Of a stretch of DNA of 64,000 nt, positions 8,828 through 16,919 are shown piece by piece. This stretch comes from JAJCZZ01 sp964569085. GTDB lineage: Bacteria > Gemmatimonadota > Gemmatimonadetes > Longimicrobiales > Gaopeijiaceae. Made by a program: the position numbers and the translations under genes. Where the stretch lies: contig CAZMTA010000009.1 in the NCBI GenBank assembly GCA_964569085.1, positions 62,001 through 126,000 of the forward strand, in the 5' to 3' direction. Position 1 is the stretch's first letter. Each line of letters opens with the position of its first letter. The notes beneath the pieces are model-generated. The model saw only the letters and a program-made list of their open reading frames with translations, did no database searches and had not been told where the DNA came from.

Positions 8828-9661
8828 GTGGCCACCCTCTACCTCGTCAGCACGCCCATCGGCAACCTGGACGACCTGACGGTCCGGGCGGCCGAGGTGC
8901 TCCGGTCCGCCGACCGGATCCTGGCCGAGGACACCCGACGGACGAGGATCCTGGCGGACCACGTGGGCGCGGGGGCCCCGCTGGTGTCGCTCCACGCCCA
9001 CAACGAGGCGGAGCGGACGGAGCGGGTCCTGGCCTGGCTCGACGCAGGGGAGGAGCTGGCGCTCGTGTCCGACGCCGGCACCCCGCTGGTGTCCGACCCC
9101 GGCGGACGGGTGGTGGACGCCGTCGCCGAAGCCGGGCACGCCGTGGTGCCCGTCCCCGGCCCCTCGGCGGTCCTGGCGGCGTTGGTGGCGTCGGGGCTCC
9201 CCTCGGAGCGCTTCGTCTTCCTGGGCTTCCCGCCGCGGAAGGGCGGGGAGCGCACCGCCCTCCTGAACCGGGTGGCCACCTCGGAGGAGACGTCCGTCCT
9301 CTTCGAGTCGCCGAACCGGCTGGTGCGCCTGCTGGAGGAGCTGGAGGAGGTGTGCGGGCCGGAGCGGCGGGTCTCGGTGGCCCGGGAGCTCACCAAGATC
9401 CACGAGGAGTTCGTGCGGGGAACCTTGCCCGTGGCGCGCCGCTACTACCAGGAGCAGCCCCCCCGCGGCGAGGTCACGCTGGTGGTGGCGCCCCGGGACA
9501 ACGCTCCGGCGGATCCGCGGGTCCTGGAAGAGGACGCGCGGGTGCTCGCCCGCGCCCTCCTGGACGAGGGGGGGCGGCCCAGCGGCGTGGCCCGCGAGGT
9601 GGCGCGCCGTCTCGGCCTCCCGAAGAACACCGCCTACCGCATCGTCCACGAGCTCGAGTGA
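8828..9661 (+). CDS. rsmI: 16S rRNA (cytidine1402-2'-O)-methyltransferase RsmI
   Basis: Methylates the ribose of C1402 in the decoding centre using S-adenosylmethionine. The tetrapyrrole-methylase fold is recognised by LYLVSTPIGNLDD at the N-terminus, the LAEDTRRT segment, SDAGTPLVSDPG and the PGPSAVLAAL loop. The length of about 277 residues is normal. The start is either GTG 8828, chosen because the conserved strand follows at once, or GTG 8801, which would abut the trxA hairpin; neither has a clear Shine-Dalgarno. The C-terminal helix-turn-helix-like end (LPKNTAYRIVHELE) is typical. It heads the run of envelope and helicase genes that follows. Confidence 0.94.
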   Translation: MATLYLVSTPIGNLDDLTVRAAEVLRSADRILAEDTRRTRILADHVGAGAPLVSLHAHNEAERTERVLAWLDAGEELALVSDAGTPLVSDPGGRVVDAVAEAGHAVVPVPGPSAVLAALVASGLPSERFVFLGFPPRKGGERTALLNRVATSEETSVLFESPNRLVRLLEELEEVCGPERRVSVARELTKIHEEFVRGTLPVARRYYQEQPPRGEVTLVVAPRDNAPADPRVLEEDARVLARALLDEGGRPSGVAREVARRLGLPKNTAYRIVHELE

Positions 9662-9716
9662 CCGACCCGTCGTCCCGCCCTCCCGCACCGCCCTCCACCC
9701 CGGCCGCGCCCACTCC

Positions 9717-10382
9717 ATGACCGCGCTCCTCCTGGCGGCCTTCCTGGCCGTGGCCCCGCCGGCGTTCCCCGCCTCCGCGGACTCCGTGACCGTGGCCCGG
9801 CTCCAGTACGACGGGGGAGGGGACTGGTACGCCAACCCCTCCTCCCTCCCGAACCTCCTGGACGCCATCCGGGACCGCACCGGGATCCCGGTGGCCGGGC
9901 GCGAGGCGACGGTGGGCCCCCTGGACCCGGCGCTGGCGGACCACCCCTTCCTGTACATGACGGGGCACGGGAACGTCCGCTTCTCCGCCGCGGAGCGCGC
10001 GGCCCTCCGGCGTCACCTCCTGGACGGGGGCTTCCTCCACGTCGACGACAACTACGGCCTGGACGAGTCCTTCCGCCGGGAGATCGCCGCCATCTTCCCG
10101 GACCTGGAGCTCACGGCCATCCCGCCGGACCACCCCGTCTTCCACGCCTTCTACGACTTCCCCGAGGGTCTGCCCAAGATCCACGAGCACGACGGGGCTC
10201 CGCCCCAGGCGCTGGGGATCTTCCACGAGGGGCGGCTGGTGGTCTTCTACAGCTACGAGTCCGACCTGGGCGACGGCTGGGAGGACCCGGACGTCCACGA
10301 CGACCTCCCCGCGGTGCGGGAGCAGGCCCTCCGTATGGGGGTGAACCTCTTCGTCTACGCCCTGGGGCAGGCGGCTCCGTGA
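9717..10382 (+). CDS. DUF4159 family exported protein
   Basis: A 221-residue protein with an N-terminal signal sequence (hydrophobic residues 3-20, cleavage likely after PASA). The mature part has the DUF4159 pattern: VTVARLQYDGGGDWYANPSS, LYMTGHGNVRFS, LHVDDNYGLDESFRREI, and PPDHPVFHAFYDF. The fold is ThuA/amidotransferase-like, and there is no Cys nucleophile at the expected turn, so catalysis is doubtful. In other bacteria DUF4159 proteins sit with aerotolerance-type (Bat) or MoxR operons; here it begins the coupled chain that continues with DUF4175. Its stop overlaps the next start by four bases (GTGA). Confidence 0.85.
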   Translation: MTALLLAAFLAVAPPAFPASADSVTVARLQYDGGGDWYANPSSLPNLLDAIRDRTGIPVAGREATVGPLDPALADHPFLYMTGHGNVRFSAAERAALRRHLLDGGFLHVDDNYGLDESFRREIAAIFPDLELTAIPPDHPVFHAFYDFPEGLPKIHEHDGAPPQALGIFHEGRLVVFYSYESDLGDGWEDPDVHDDLPAVREQALRMGVNLFVYALGQAAP

Positions 10383-13300
10383 GTCCCGGGGGCGGGGGCG
10401 TCGAGGCCCGGGTGGCCGCCGTCCGGCGGTACCTGGAGCGGCGGGTCTGGCAGGCCGTGGCGCTCTGGTGCGGGGCGGTCGTGCTCCTCCTCCTCCTGGC
10501 CGCCTGGCTCCTGGCCGGTCCGGCCGGATGGGCCCAGGGGAGCGACGTGCCCCTGGTGCTCGACCTCGTGCTCCTGGCCGTGCTGGGGGCCCTGGGAGCC
10601 GTCGCGTGGGTGGGACGCGGGCGGTGGTTCTCCGAGGCCCCGCTGTCCCGGGCGGTGGAGGAGGCCGCGGGGCTCGAGGCGGGGCAGGTCCGGGGGGCGC
10701 TGGAGCTCGATCGCGGCGTGCCCGCGGGGGTGTCCCGGGCCCTGGCGCGCCGGGCCGGCCAGCGCACGCTGGCGGACCTCTCGGCCCCCGAGGGCGAGCT
10801 CTCGGGTCGGCTGGGGCACGCGGTGGGGCGCTGGACCCGGCGGGGCCTCGGGGCGCTCACGGCCCTCGCCCTGGTGGCCGTGCTCCTGGCGGTGGCCTCC
10901 CCGGAGCGGAGCGCCGCGGCGTGGTCCGGCCTGGCCCGACCCCTGGGCGTGGCCGCCGATCCGGTCCTGCCGCCCCTGGAGGTGACGCCCGGGACGGTCG
11001 AGGTGGAGCGGGGGACCGACGTGGAGATCCGCGTGCGGGCCCCGGGCCGCCGGGAGGCCCGCCTGGACTGGCAGGCCGCCGGAGACGTCTCACGGGCCCG
11101 GGCGCTGCCCCTGGACTCGGGGATGGCGGTGCACCGCTTCGCGGCGGTGGCGGCGCCCCTGGAGTACACGGTCCGGACCGCCGACGGCGCGGAGGCCGGC
11201 CCGTTCCGCATCGTTCCGGTGGATCCCCTCTTCGTGAGCGACCTCCTGGTGGAGGTCACCTACCCTCCGCACACGGGGCTGGCGCCCGAGGAGTTCCGGG
11301 GGGAGGTACCCCCCCTGGTCGTGCCCGCGGGCACCCGGCTGGCGGTGGAGGGGCGGGCGAGCCGGACCCTGGGCGTGGCGGAGCTCCGTCGCGTCGAGGA
11401 CGACGGCGCGGACGCGGCGCGCGGCGGGACGGAGGAGCCCGGCGGCGCCCTGGCCGTGGCGTTCACCCGGGAGGGCGTCGCCTTCCGCGGGAGCTGGACG
11501 CCGGGGCGGAGCGGGCGCTACGACTGGCGCTTCCTGGACGGGGCGGGGGACCCGGCGGAGATCCGCCCGGGCCCCCTCGAGCTGACCCTCGAGGCCGACC
11601 GGGCGCCCACGGTGCGGATGGCGCTCCCCGGCGTGGACACGGTCCTCCCCATGAACCTGCGTCAGCCGCTGGTCATGGAGGCGCGGGACGACTACGGGCT
11701 CAGGCGCCTGGAGCTGGTGGCTCGGCGCATCACGGCCTTCGGCGAGGCCATGGAGCCCGTGGTCCAGGCCATGGAGCTGGGCGGCACCCGGGCGGCGCTG
11801 GCCCGTCCCCTCCTGGACCTCCGCGAGTGGGGCCTGATGCCCGGGGACACGGTGCGCTACTACGCCCGGGTGGTGGACAACCACCCCCGGGGCCACACCG
11901 GCCGGACCCGCGAGTACGTGCTCCGCATGCCCGACGCCGCCGAGATGCGCCGCGCCGCCGAGGAGCGGATCGGCGAGGTCGGGGAGCGGCTGGAGGAGCT
12001 GGCCCGGGAGGCCGGCGAGCGCGCCGAGGAGACCCGGGACATGGAGCGACAGGCCCGGGGGCAGCGCCAGGAGGAGCGGCCGGCTCCGCCGGGGCGTCCC
12101 CAGCCGGAGCAGGGGATGGGCTTCGAGGAGCGGGAGGAGCTCCGCCGCGCCGTGGAGGGCCAGGAGGAGCTCACCGCCGAGGTGGACTCGCTGGAGGGGG
12201 AGCTCCAGGACCTCCAGCGGACCATGGAGGAGGCCGGGCAGTCCGACCCCGAGCTCGCCGCCGACCTCCAGGAGCTCCAGGACCTCCTCCGCGAGGTGGC
12301 GGACGAGGAGCTGCGGGAGCGGATGCGGCAGATGGCGGAGCAGCTCGACGACGACCAGCTCCGCGACGCCCGCCAGGCCATGGAGGAGCTCGCCGAGGAG
12401 CAGCAGGAGTTCCGGGAGCGGCTGGAGCAGTCGCTGGAGCGCTTTCGCCGCGCCGCGGTGGAGCAGGACTTCCGGGCCACGCGCAGCGAGGCCCAGGAGA
12501 TGGCCCAGGAGCAGGAGGCCCTCGCCGACGCCATGGAGGAGGGGGACGACCCCGGTCTCCGCGCCGAGCAGCAGGAGGCCCTCCAGGACCGGGCCGAGGC
12601 CCTCCAGGAGCGCATGGAGACGCTCCAGGAGCGCCTGGACCAGCTCGGCGAGGAGGACGCGGCCCGGGGCGTGGAGGAGGCGCGGGAGGAGGCCGCCGCC
12701 GCCGGGGAGGAGATGGAGCGCGCCGGGGAGCAGGCGCGGCAGCGGGCCCAGGACCCCTCGGGCGCCCAGCGCAGCCGGTCCTCCGCCGGCGAGTCCCAGC
12801 CGCCCCCGGAGGCCGCCGAGGCACGGGCCGCGGCCCAGGGGATGGAGGAGGCCGCCGAGCAGCTCGACCGGGCGCAGCAGCAGATGGCCCAGCAGAAGGC
12901 CCAGGCCGCCCAGGAGGCCCTGCGGGGGGCCGCCGACGACGCCCTGACCCTGGCCCGCCGGCAGGGAGAGCTCCGGGAGGCCATGCAGGGCGCCGGCCGG
13001 GAGGAGCTGGTCGAGATGCGGGGCGACCAGGCCTCGCTGGTGCAGGGGCTGCGCAACGCCGCCCAGAGCCTGCAGGAGGAGTCGGAGGACGCCCTCGCCC
13101 AGAACCGGGACCTCTCGACCCAGATCGGCCGGGCCATGCAGGCCATGGAGGGGACGGTCGAGGCCATGGGGAACCGGAGGGGGAGCGCCCCCGCGCCCCA
13201 GGTGGCGGCCGACCGTGCGGTGCAGCAGCTCAACCAGCTCGCCCTCATGGCGCTGGCCGGGGCCGAGCAGATGAGCCAGAGCCAGCAGGGGCAGGGCCAG

Positions 13301-13870
13301 TCGAGCCCCCAGCAGACCGGCGAGCAGCTCCAGCAGCTCGCGCAGCAGCAGGGCCAGGTGAACAACCAGTCCAGCCAGCTCACCCCCATGCAGCTCGGCG
13401 AGCAGGCCCGGGCCGAGCAGCTCCGCCGCCTCGCCGAGCAGCAGCGCCAGGTGGCCGAGGGGCTCGAGGAGCTCTCGGAGGAGCCCGGCGCCGCCGAGGA
13501 CGCCCTGGGCGACCTGCAGGAGCTGGCCCGGGAGGCCGAGGCGCTGGCGCGGGAGATGGCGGGGGGACGGGCGCCCGAGGACATGGGACGCCGTCAGGAG
13601 CAGCTCTTCCGGCGCCTCCTGGACTCGGGCCGGAGCCTGGAGCGGGAGGAGTACTCCGACGAGCGGGAGTCCGAGGCCCCCGGCTCCTTCGAGCGGGACG
13701 CCGTGGTCCCCCTGAGCGAGGACGCCCTGGGGGCCCTGCGCTTCCGGATGCCCGAGGCCGAGCGCCTCCAGCGGCTTCCCCCGGCGGTGCGCCAGCTCGT
13801 GATCGAGTATTTCGAGCGCCTGAACCGGACCGGCGGGGACGGCGCGCCGGGCCCGGGAGGCGGCTCGTGA
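10379..13870 (+). CDS. DUF4175 family membrane protein with very long coiled coil
   Basis: A 1163-residue protein. Three membrane segments lie near residues 25-46, 57-76 and 160-178. A beta-rich, Ig-like extracytoplasmic region spans about 190-500. From about 520 to 1110 the chain is almost entirely helical, made of Glu/Gln/Arg heptads with blocks such as QQLAQQQGQ, predicted to form long coiled coils. GTG at 10379 overlaps the DUF4159 stop (GTGA). It sits between DUF4159 and a TPR protein, so a scaffold or assembly role in the envelope is a reasonable inference. No enzymatic motif is visible. The repetitive Gln/Glu coding (cag, gag) creates long spurious open frames on other strands. Confidence 0.85.
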   Translation: MSPGGGGVEARVAAVRRYLERRVWQAVALWCGAVVLLLLLAAWLLAGPAGWAQGSDVPLVLDLVLLAVLGALGAVAWVGRGRWFSEAPLSRAVEEAAGLEAGQVRGALELDRGVPAGVSRALARRAGQRTLADLSAPEGELSGRLGHAVGRWTRRGLGALTALALVAVLLAVASPERSAAAWSGLARPLGVAADPVLPPLEVTPGTVEVERGTDVEIRVRAPGRREARLDWQAAGDVSRARALPLDSGMAVHRFAAVAAPLEYTVRTADGAEAGPFRIVPVDPLFVSDLLVEVTYPPHTGLAPEEFRGEVPPLVVPAGTRLAVEGRASRTLGVAELRRVEDDGADAARGGTEEPGGALAVAFTREGVAFRGSWTPGRSGRYDWRFLDGAGDPAEIRPGPLELTLEADRAPTVRMALPGVDTVLPMNLRQPLVMEARDDYGLRRLELVARRITAFGEAMEPVVQAMELGGTRAALARPLLDLREWGLMPGDTVRYYARVVDNHPRGHTGRTREYVLRMPDAAEMRRAAEERIGEVGERLEELAREAGERAEETRDMERQARGQRQEERPAPPGRPQPEQGMGFEEREELRRAVEGQEELTAEVDSLEGELQDLQRTMEEAGQSDPELAADLQELQDLLREVADEELRERMRQMAEQLDDDQLRDARQAMEELAEEQQEFRERLEQSLERFRRAAVEQDFRATRSEAQEMAQEQEALADAMEEGDDPGLRAEQQEALQDRAEALQERMETLQERLDQLGEEDAARGVEEAREEAAAAGEEMERAGEQARQRAQDPSGAQRSRSSAGESQPPPEAAEARAAAQGMEEAAEQLDRAQQQMAQQKAQAAQEALRGAADDALTLARRQGELREAMQGAGREELVEMRGDQASLVQGLRNAAQSLQEESEDALAQNRDLSTQIGRAMQAMEGTVEAMGNRRGSAPAPQVAADRAVQQLNQLALMALAGAEQMSQSQQGQGQSSPQQTGEQLQQLAQQQGQVNNQSSQLTPMQLGEQARAEQLRRLAEQQRQVAEGLEELSEEPGAAEDALGDLQELAREAEALAREMAGGRAPEDMGRRQEQLFRRLLDSGRSLEREEYSDERESEAPGSFERDAVVPLSEDALGALRFRMPEAERLQRLPPAVRQLVIEYFERLNRTGGDGAPGPGGGS

Positions 13871-15639
13871 GGGCGGGCGCGCGGCTCCTGGCGGGCGCCC
13901 TTCTGGTCGCCGCGGCCTTCGCGGTGGCGGCGCCGGTGCCGGTCTCGGCGCAGCGGGGCGGGCGCATGGAGGAGAGCCGGCTCCTGCGCCAGGCAGCGGC
14001 CCTGGAGTCCCAGGGCGAGCTCGAGGCGGCGGAGGCCACGCTCCGCTCCCTCATGGAGCGGATGCCCGCCTCCGCCGCGGGTCTCTTCGCGCTGGAGCGG
14101 GTCCTCCGCGCCCAGGGCCGGGTCGAGGAGCTCCTGGCCGTGGCCGACGCCTTCCTGGGGGCGGCCCCGGGCGCGGAGGGGGTGCGGCACCTCAAGCTCC
14201 GCGTGCTGGCCGACGTGGATTCCCTGGAGGCGCTCCAGGGGGAGGCCCGGGCGTGGTTCGCCCTGGACCCTTCGGACCCGGGGCCCTACCGCGAGGTGAG
14301 CCGCCTGTGGCGGCGGGTGCTCGGGCCCGACGAGGCGCTGGAGGTGCTGGAGCGGGGCCGGGCGGCCGTCGGGAACCCCCGGGTCCTGGCCCTGGAGATC
14401 GGCGACCTCCGCCACGAGCTCGGGGACGCCGACGCGGCCGTGGAGGAGTGGGGCGACGCGCTGGCCGCCGACCCGACCCGCGACGCCGGAGTGGCCGAGC
14501 GCCTGGAGGACCTGCCGGACCCGGAGGCTGCCGGACGGGCCGTGGTGGCCCGTCTCACCGCGGACGGCGCCGACTCCGAGCGGCTCGGGGCGGCCGCCCG
14601 CCTCGCGGTGGCGCTGGGGCTGGAGGAGGAGGCGCTGGAGGTGGGCCGCGCCCTGGCCGGCCGCCTCCGGGGGCGGGCCCGGGGCGCCTTCCTGGCCGAC
14701 CTGGCCCGCCGAGCCGGGGACGACGCCATGTCCGACGTGGCCGCCTGGGCGTGGGGCGAGCTGGGAGAGGAGGCCGGGAGCGTCGGGGAGCGGCGCCAGT
14801 TCGACCAGCGCCTGGTGGAGGCCTCCCTGGTGGCCGGCGACACCGCCATGGCGCTGGAGGCCCAGCGGCGGGTGGCGGCCTCCTTCGGGGAGCGCTCCGC
14901 GGACCGCCGGCGCGCCGAGGCCGCGGTCATCCGCCTGGAGGCCCCGTCGGCCGAGCCGGTCCGCCTGCGCCGGCTCCTGGCCACCTTCCGGGAGACCTTC
15001 CCCGACGCGCCGGAGCTCGACGACCTGGCGGCCGCCGTGGCCGAGCGGGTCATGGCCCGGGGTGACGTGACGGCCGCCGCCGTCCTCCTGGACGGGGTGG
15101 ACGGCCCCCGGAGCAACCTCATGCGGGGGTGGATCCTCATGAGCCGGGGGGACGTGGCGCTGGGGCGCCAGGCCCTCCTCATGGCGGTGCCCGGTCTCCC
15201 GCCCACCGAGGCCACCGACGTCATCCAGCTGGCGGGGCTCCTGGGGCGGCTGTCCCAGGGCGGGGTGAGCGTCCTGGCCGAGGCCCGGGTGCGGGCCCGC
15301 CAGGACGAGCCGGTGGCCGGGGCGGCCCTGGTGGAGGAGGCCCTCCCCGAGCTTCCGCCCGAGGACCGGGCGCCCCTCCTGGCCGAGGCGGCCCGGATGG
15401 TGGACGCGGTGTCCCCGGACCGGGCCGCGGCGCTCCGCCGCCGGATCGTGGAGGAGCACGCCGACGCCGACGAGGCCGCCGAGGCCGCGCTGGAGCTGGC
15501 CCGGGCGGTGGCCCGGGAGCCCGGCGGGCGGGCCGAGGCCGTGGCCATCCTGGAACGACTGATCACCAGCCGGCCCGGCGCCGCCGTGGTTCCCACGGCC
15601 CGCCGCGAGCTGGAGCGACTGAGGGAGAGCGGATCGTGA
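13867..15639 (+). CDS. secreted TPR-repeat protein
   Basis: A 590-residue protein with an N-terminal signal sequence (about residues 5-28, ending VSAQ) followed by helical repeats. The first TPR-like hairpins are seen in LRQAAALESQGELEAAEATL and in LFALERVLRAQGRVEELLAVAD; later repeats are Ala/Arg/Glu-rich and degenerate. It is probably a periplasmic adaptor for protein-protein contacts. GTG at 13867 overlaps the DUF4175 stop, and its own stop overlaps the next start, so translation is likely coupled. No catalytic residues are recognised. The signal is clear; the partners are inferred from neighbours. Confidence 0.82.
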   Translation: MRAGARLLAGALLVAAAFAVAAPVPVSAQRGGRMEESRLLRQAAALESQGELEAAEATLRSLMERMPASAAGLFALERVLRAQGRVEELLAVADAFLGAAPGAEGVRHLKLRVLADVDSLEALQGEARAWFALDPSDPGPYREVSRLWRRVLGPDEALEVLERGRAAVGNPRVLALEIGDLRHELGDADAAVEEWGDALAADPTRDAGVAERLEDLPDPEAAGRAVVARLTADGADSERLGAAARLAVALGLEEEALEVGRALAGRLRGRARGAFLADLARRAGDDAMSDVAAWAWGELGEEAGSVGERRQFDQRLVEASLVAGDTAMALEAQRRVAASFGERSADRRRAEAAVIRLEAPSAEPVRLRRLLATFRETFPDAPELDDLAAAVAERVMARGDVTAAAVLLDGVDGPRSNLMRGWILMSRGDVALGRQALLMAVPGLPPTEATDVIQLAGLLGRLSQGGVSVLAEARVRARQDEPVAGAALVEEALPELPPEDRAPLLAEAARMVDAVSPDRAAALRRRIVEEHADADEAAEAALELARAVAREPGGRAEAVAILERLITSRPGAAVVPTARRELERLRESGS

Positions 15640-16919
15640 CGACGACGTGGACGGGAGGGCTCGGGAGACGGCTGCTGGGCGCGACGGCCCTGCTCGTCCT
15701 GGCCCTCCCCGGGGCGGCGGGGGCCCAGTCCCTCCTGGTCCCCATGGACCGGACCCAGCCCAACCACCTCAAGGCGTACGGGCTGACGTACTGGTCCCTC
15801 ACCCAGGGGATCGAGGCCGAGTGGCTGCTGAACTACCGCGGCGGGTCGTTCCTCCTCCCCGACCGCCCGGAGGTGCGCCGGGAGGCGGCCTTCCGGGGCG
15901 TGGGCTTCCAGGCCGTCGGGCCCGCGGACGAGGCGAGCATCCGCGCCACCATCGCCGACTCCAACATGGAGGCGGTCCCCCTGGAGAAGGCGCCGAAGAT
16001 CGCCATCTACACGCCGCCCAACACGGCGCCGTGGGACGACGCGGTGACCATGGCGCTCACCTACGCCGGCATCGAGTACGAGACGATCTGGGACGGCGAC
16101 GTGCTCTCCGACGAGCTGGAGGAGTACGAGTGGGTGCACCTCCACCACGAGGACTTCACCGGGCAGTACTCCAAGTTCTACCTGACGTACGCCGGCGCGC
16201 CCTGGCTCCAGGAGGAGGTCGCCCGGAACCAGGAGGTGGCGGAGCAGAACGGGTTCCCCCACGTGCCCGCGCTCAAGAAGGCGGTGGCGCGACGCATCCA
16301 CGACTACGTGGAGGGCGGGGGCTTCCTCTTCGCCATGTGCTCCGCCACGGAGACGCTGGAGCTGGCCATGGCCGCGGCGGGGGTCGACATCGCGGCGGCG
16401 TACTCGGACGGGACCCCCCCGGACGGGCGGGCCAGCGCCCAGATGGACTGGGAACGCACCATGGCCTTCGAGGGAGCGCGGGTGGAGGTGGCGCCCTCGG
16501 TGAACGCCTTCTCCGACATCGACGGCCACCAGGTGAACACGATGCAGCGTCAGGAGCTGGGGGTCTTCACCCTCTTCGACTTCTCGGCCAAGTTCGACCC
16601 GGTGCCCGCCATGCTCACCCAGAACCACGAGACCGTGCTCCCCGACTTCTACGGGCTGACCACCTCCTTCCGGAAGGACCGCCTCAAGCCGGGCACCATC
16701 GTCCTGGCCGAGGAGGGGGAGCTGGCCAAGTACGTCCACGGGAGCCTGGGCGAGGGCACGTGGACCTACTTCGGGGGCCACGACCCCGAGGACCCGGAGC
16801 ACCAGATCGGCGACCCGCCCACGGACCTGGCCCTCCACCCCAACTCGCCGGGGTATCGGCTGATCCTGAACAACGTCCTCTTCCCCGCGGCGAAGAAGAA
16901 GACGCTGAAGACGCAGTGA
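15636..16919 (+). CDS. exported amidotransferase-like protein of unknown function
   Basis: A 427-residue protein with a signal sequence (hydrophobic 13-30, cleavage near AGAQ). The mature N-terminus SLLVPMDRTQPNHLKAYGL resembles proteins in Bacteroidota-type genomes that are sometimes labelled asparagine synthetase B, a name I regard as unsupported. The core looks like a class I amidotransferase/ThuA fold: KIAIYTPPN, WVHLHHEDFTG, and a nucleophile-elbow-like GGGFLFAMCSATE with Cys near residue 235. A His in LTQNHETVLPD could complete a catalytic site. GTG at 15636 overlaps the TPR stop. The substrate is unknown. It is probably periplasmic and works with the TPR and DUF4175 proteins. Confidence 0.8.
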   Translation: MTTTWTGGLGRRLLGATALLVLALPGAAGAQSLLVPMDRTQPNHLKAYGLTYWSLTQGIEAEWLLNYRGGSFLLPDRPEVRREAAFRGVGFQAVGPADEASIRATIADSNMEAVPLEKAPKIAIYTPPNTAPWDDAVTMALTYAGIEYETIWDGDVLSDELEEYEWVHLHHEDFTGQYSKFYLTYAGAPWLQEEVARNQEVAEQNGFPHVPALKKAVARRIHDYVEGGGFLFAMCSATETLELAMAAAGVDIAAAYSDGTPPDGRASAQMDWERTMAFEGARVEVAPSVNAFSDIDGHQVNTMQRQELGVFTLFDFSAKFDPVPAMLTQNHETVLPDFYGLTTSFRKDRLKPGTIVLAEEGELAKYVHGSLGEGTWTYFGGHDPEDPEHQIGDPPTDLALHPNSPGYRLILNNVLFPAAKKKTLKTQ

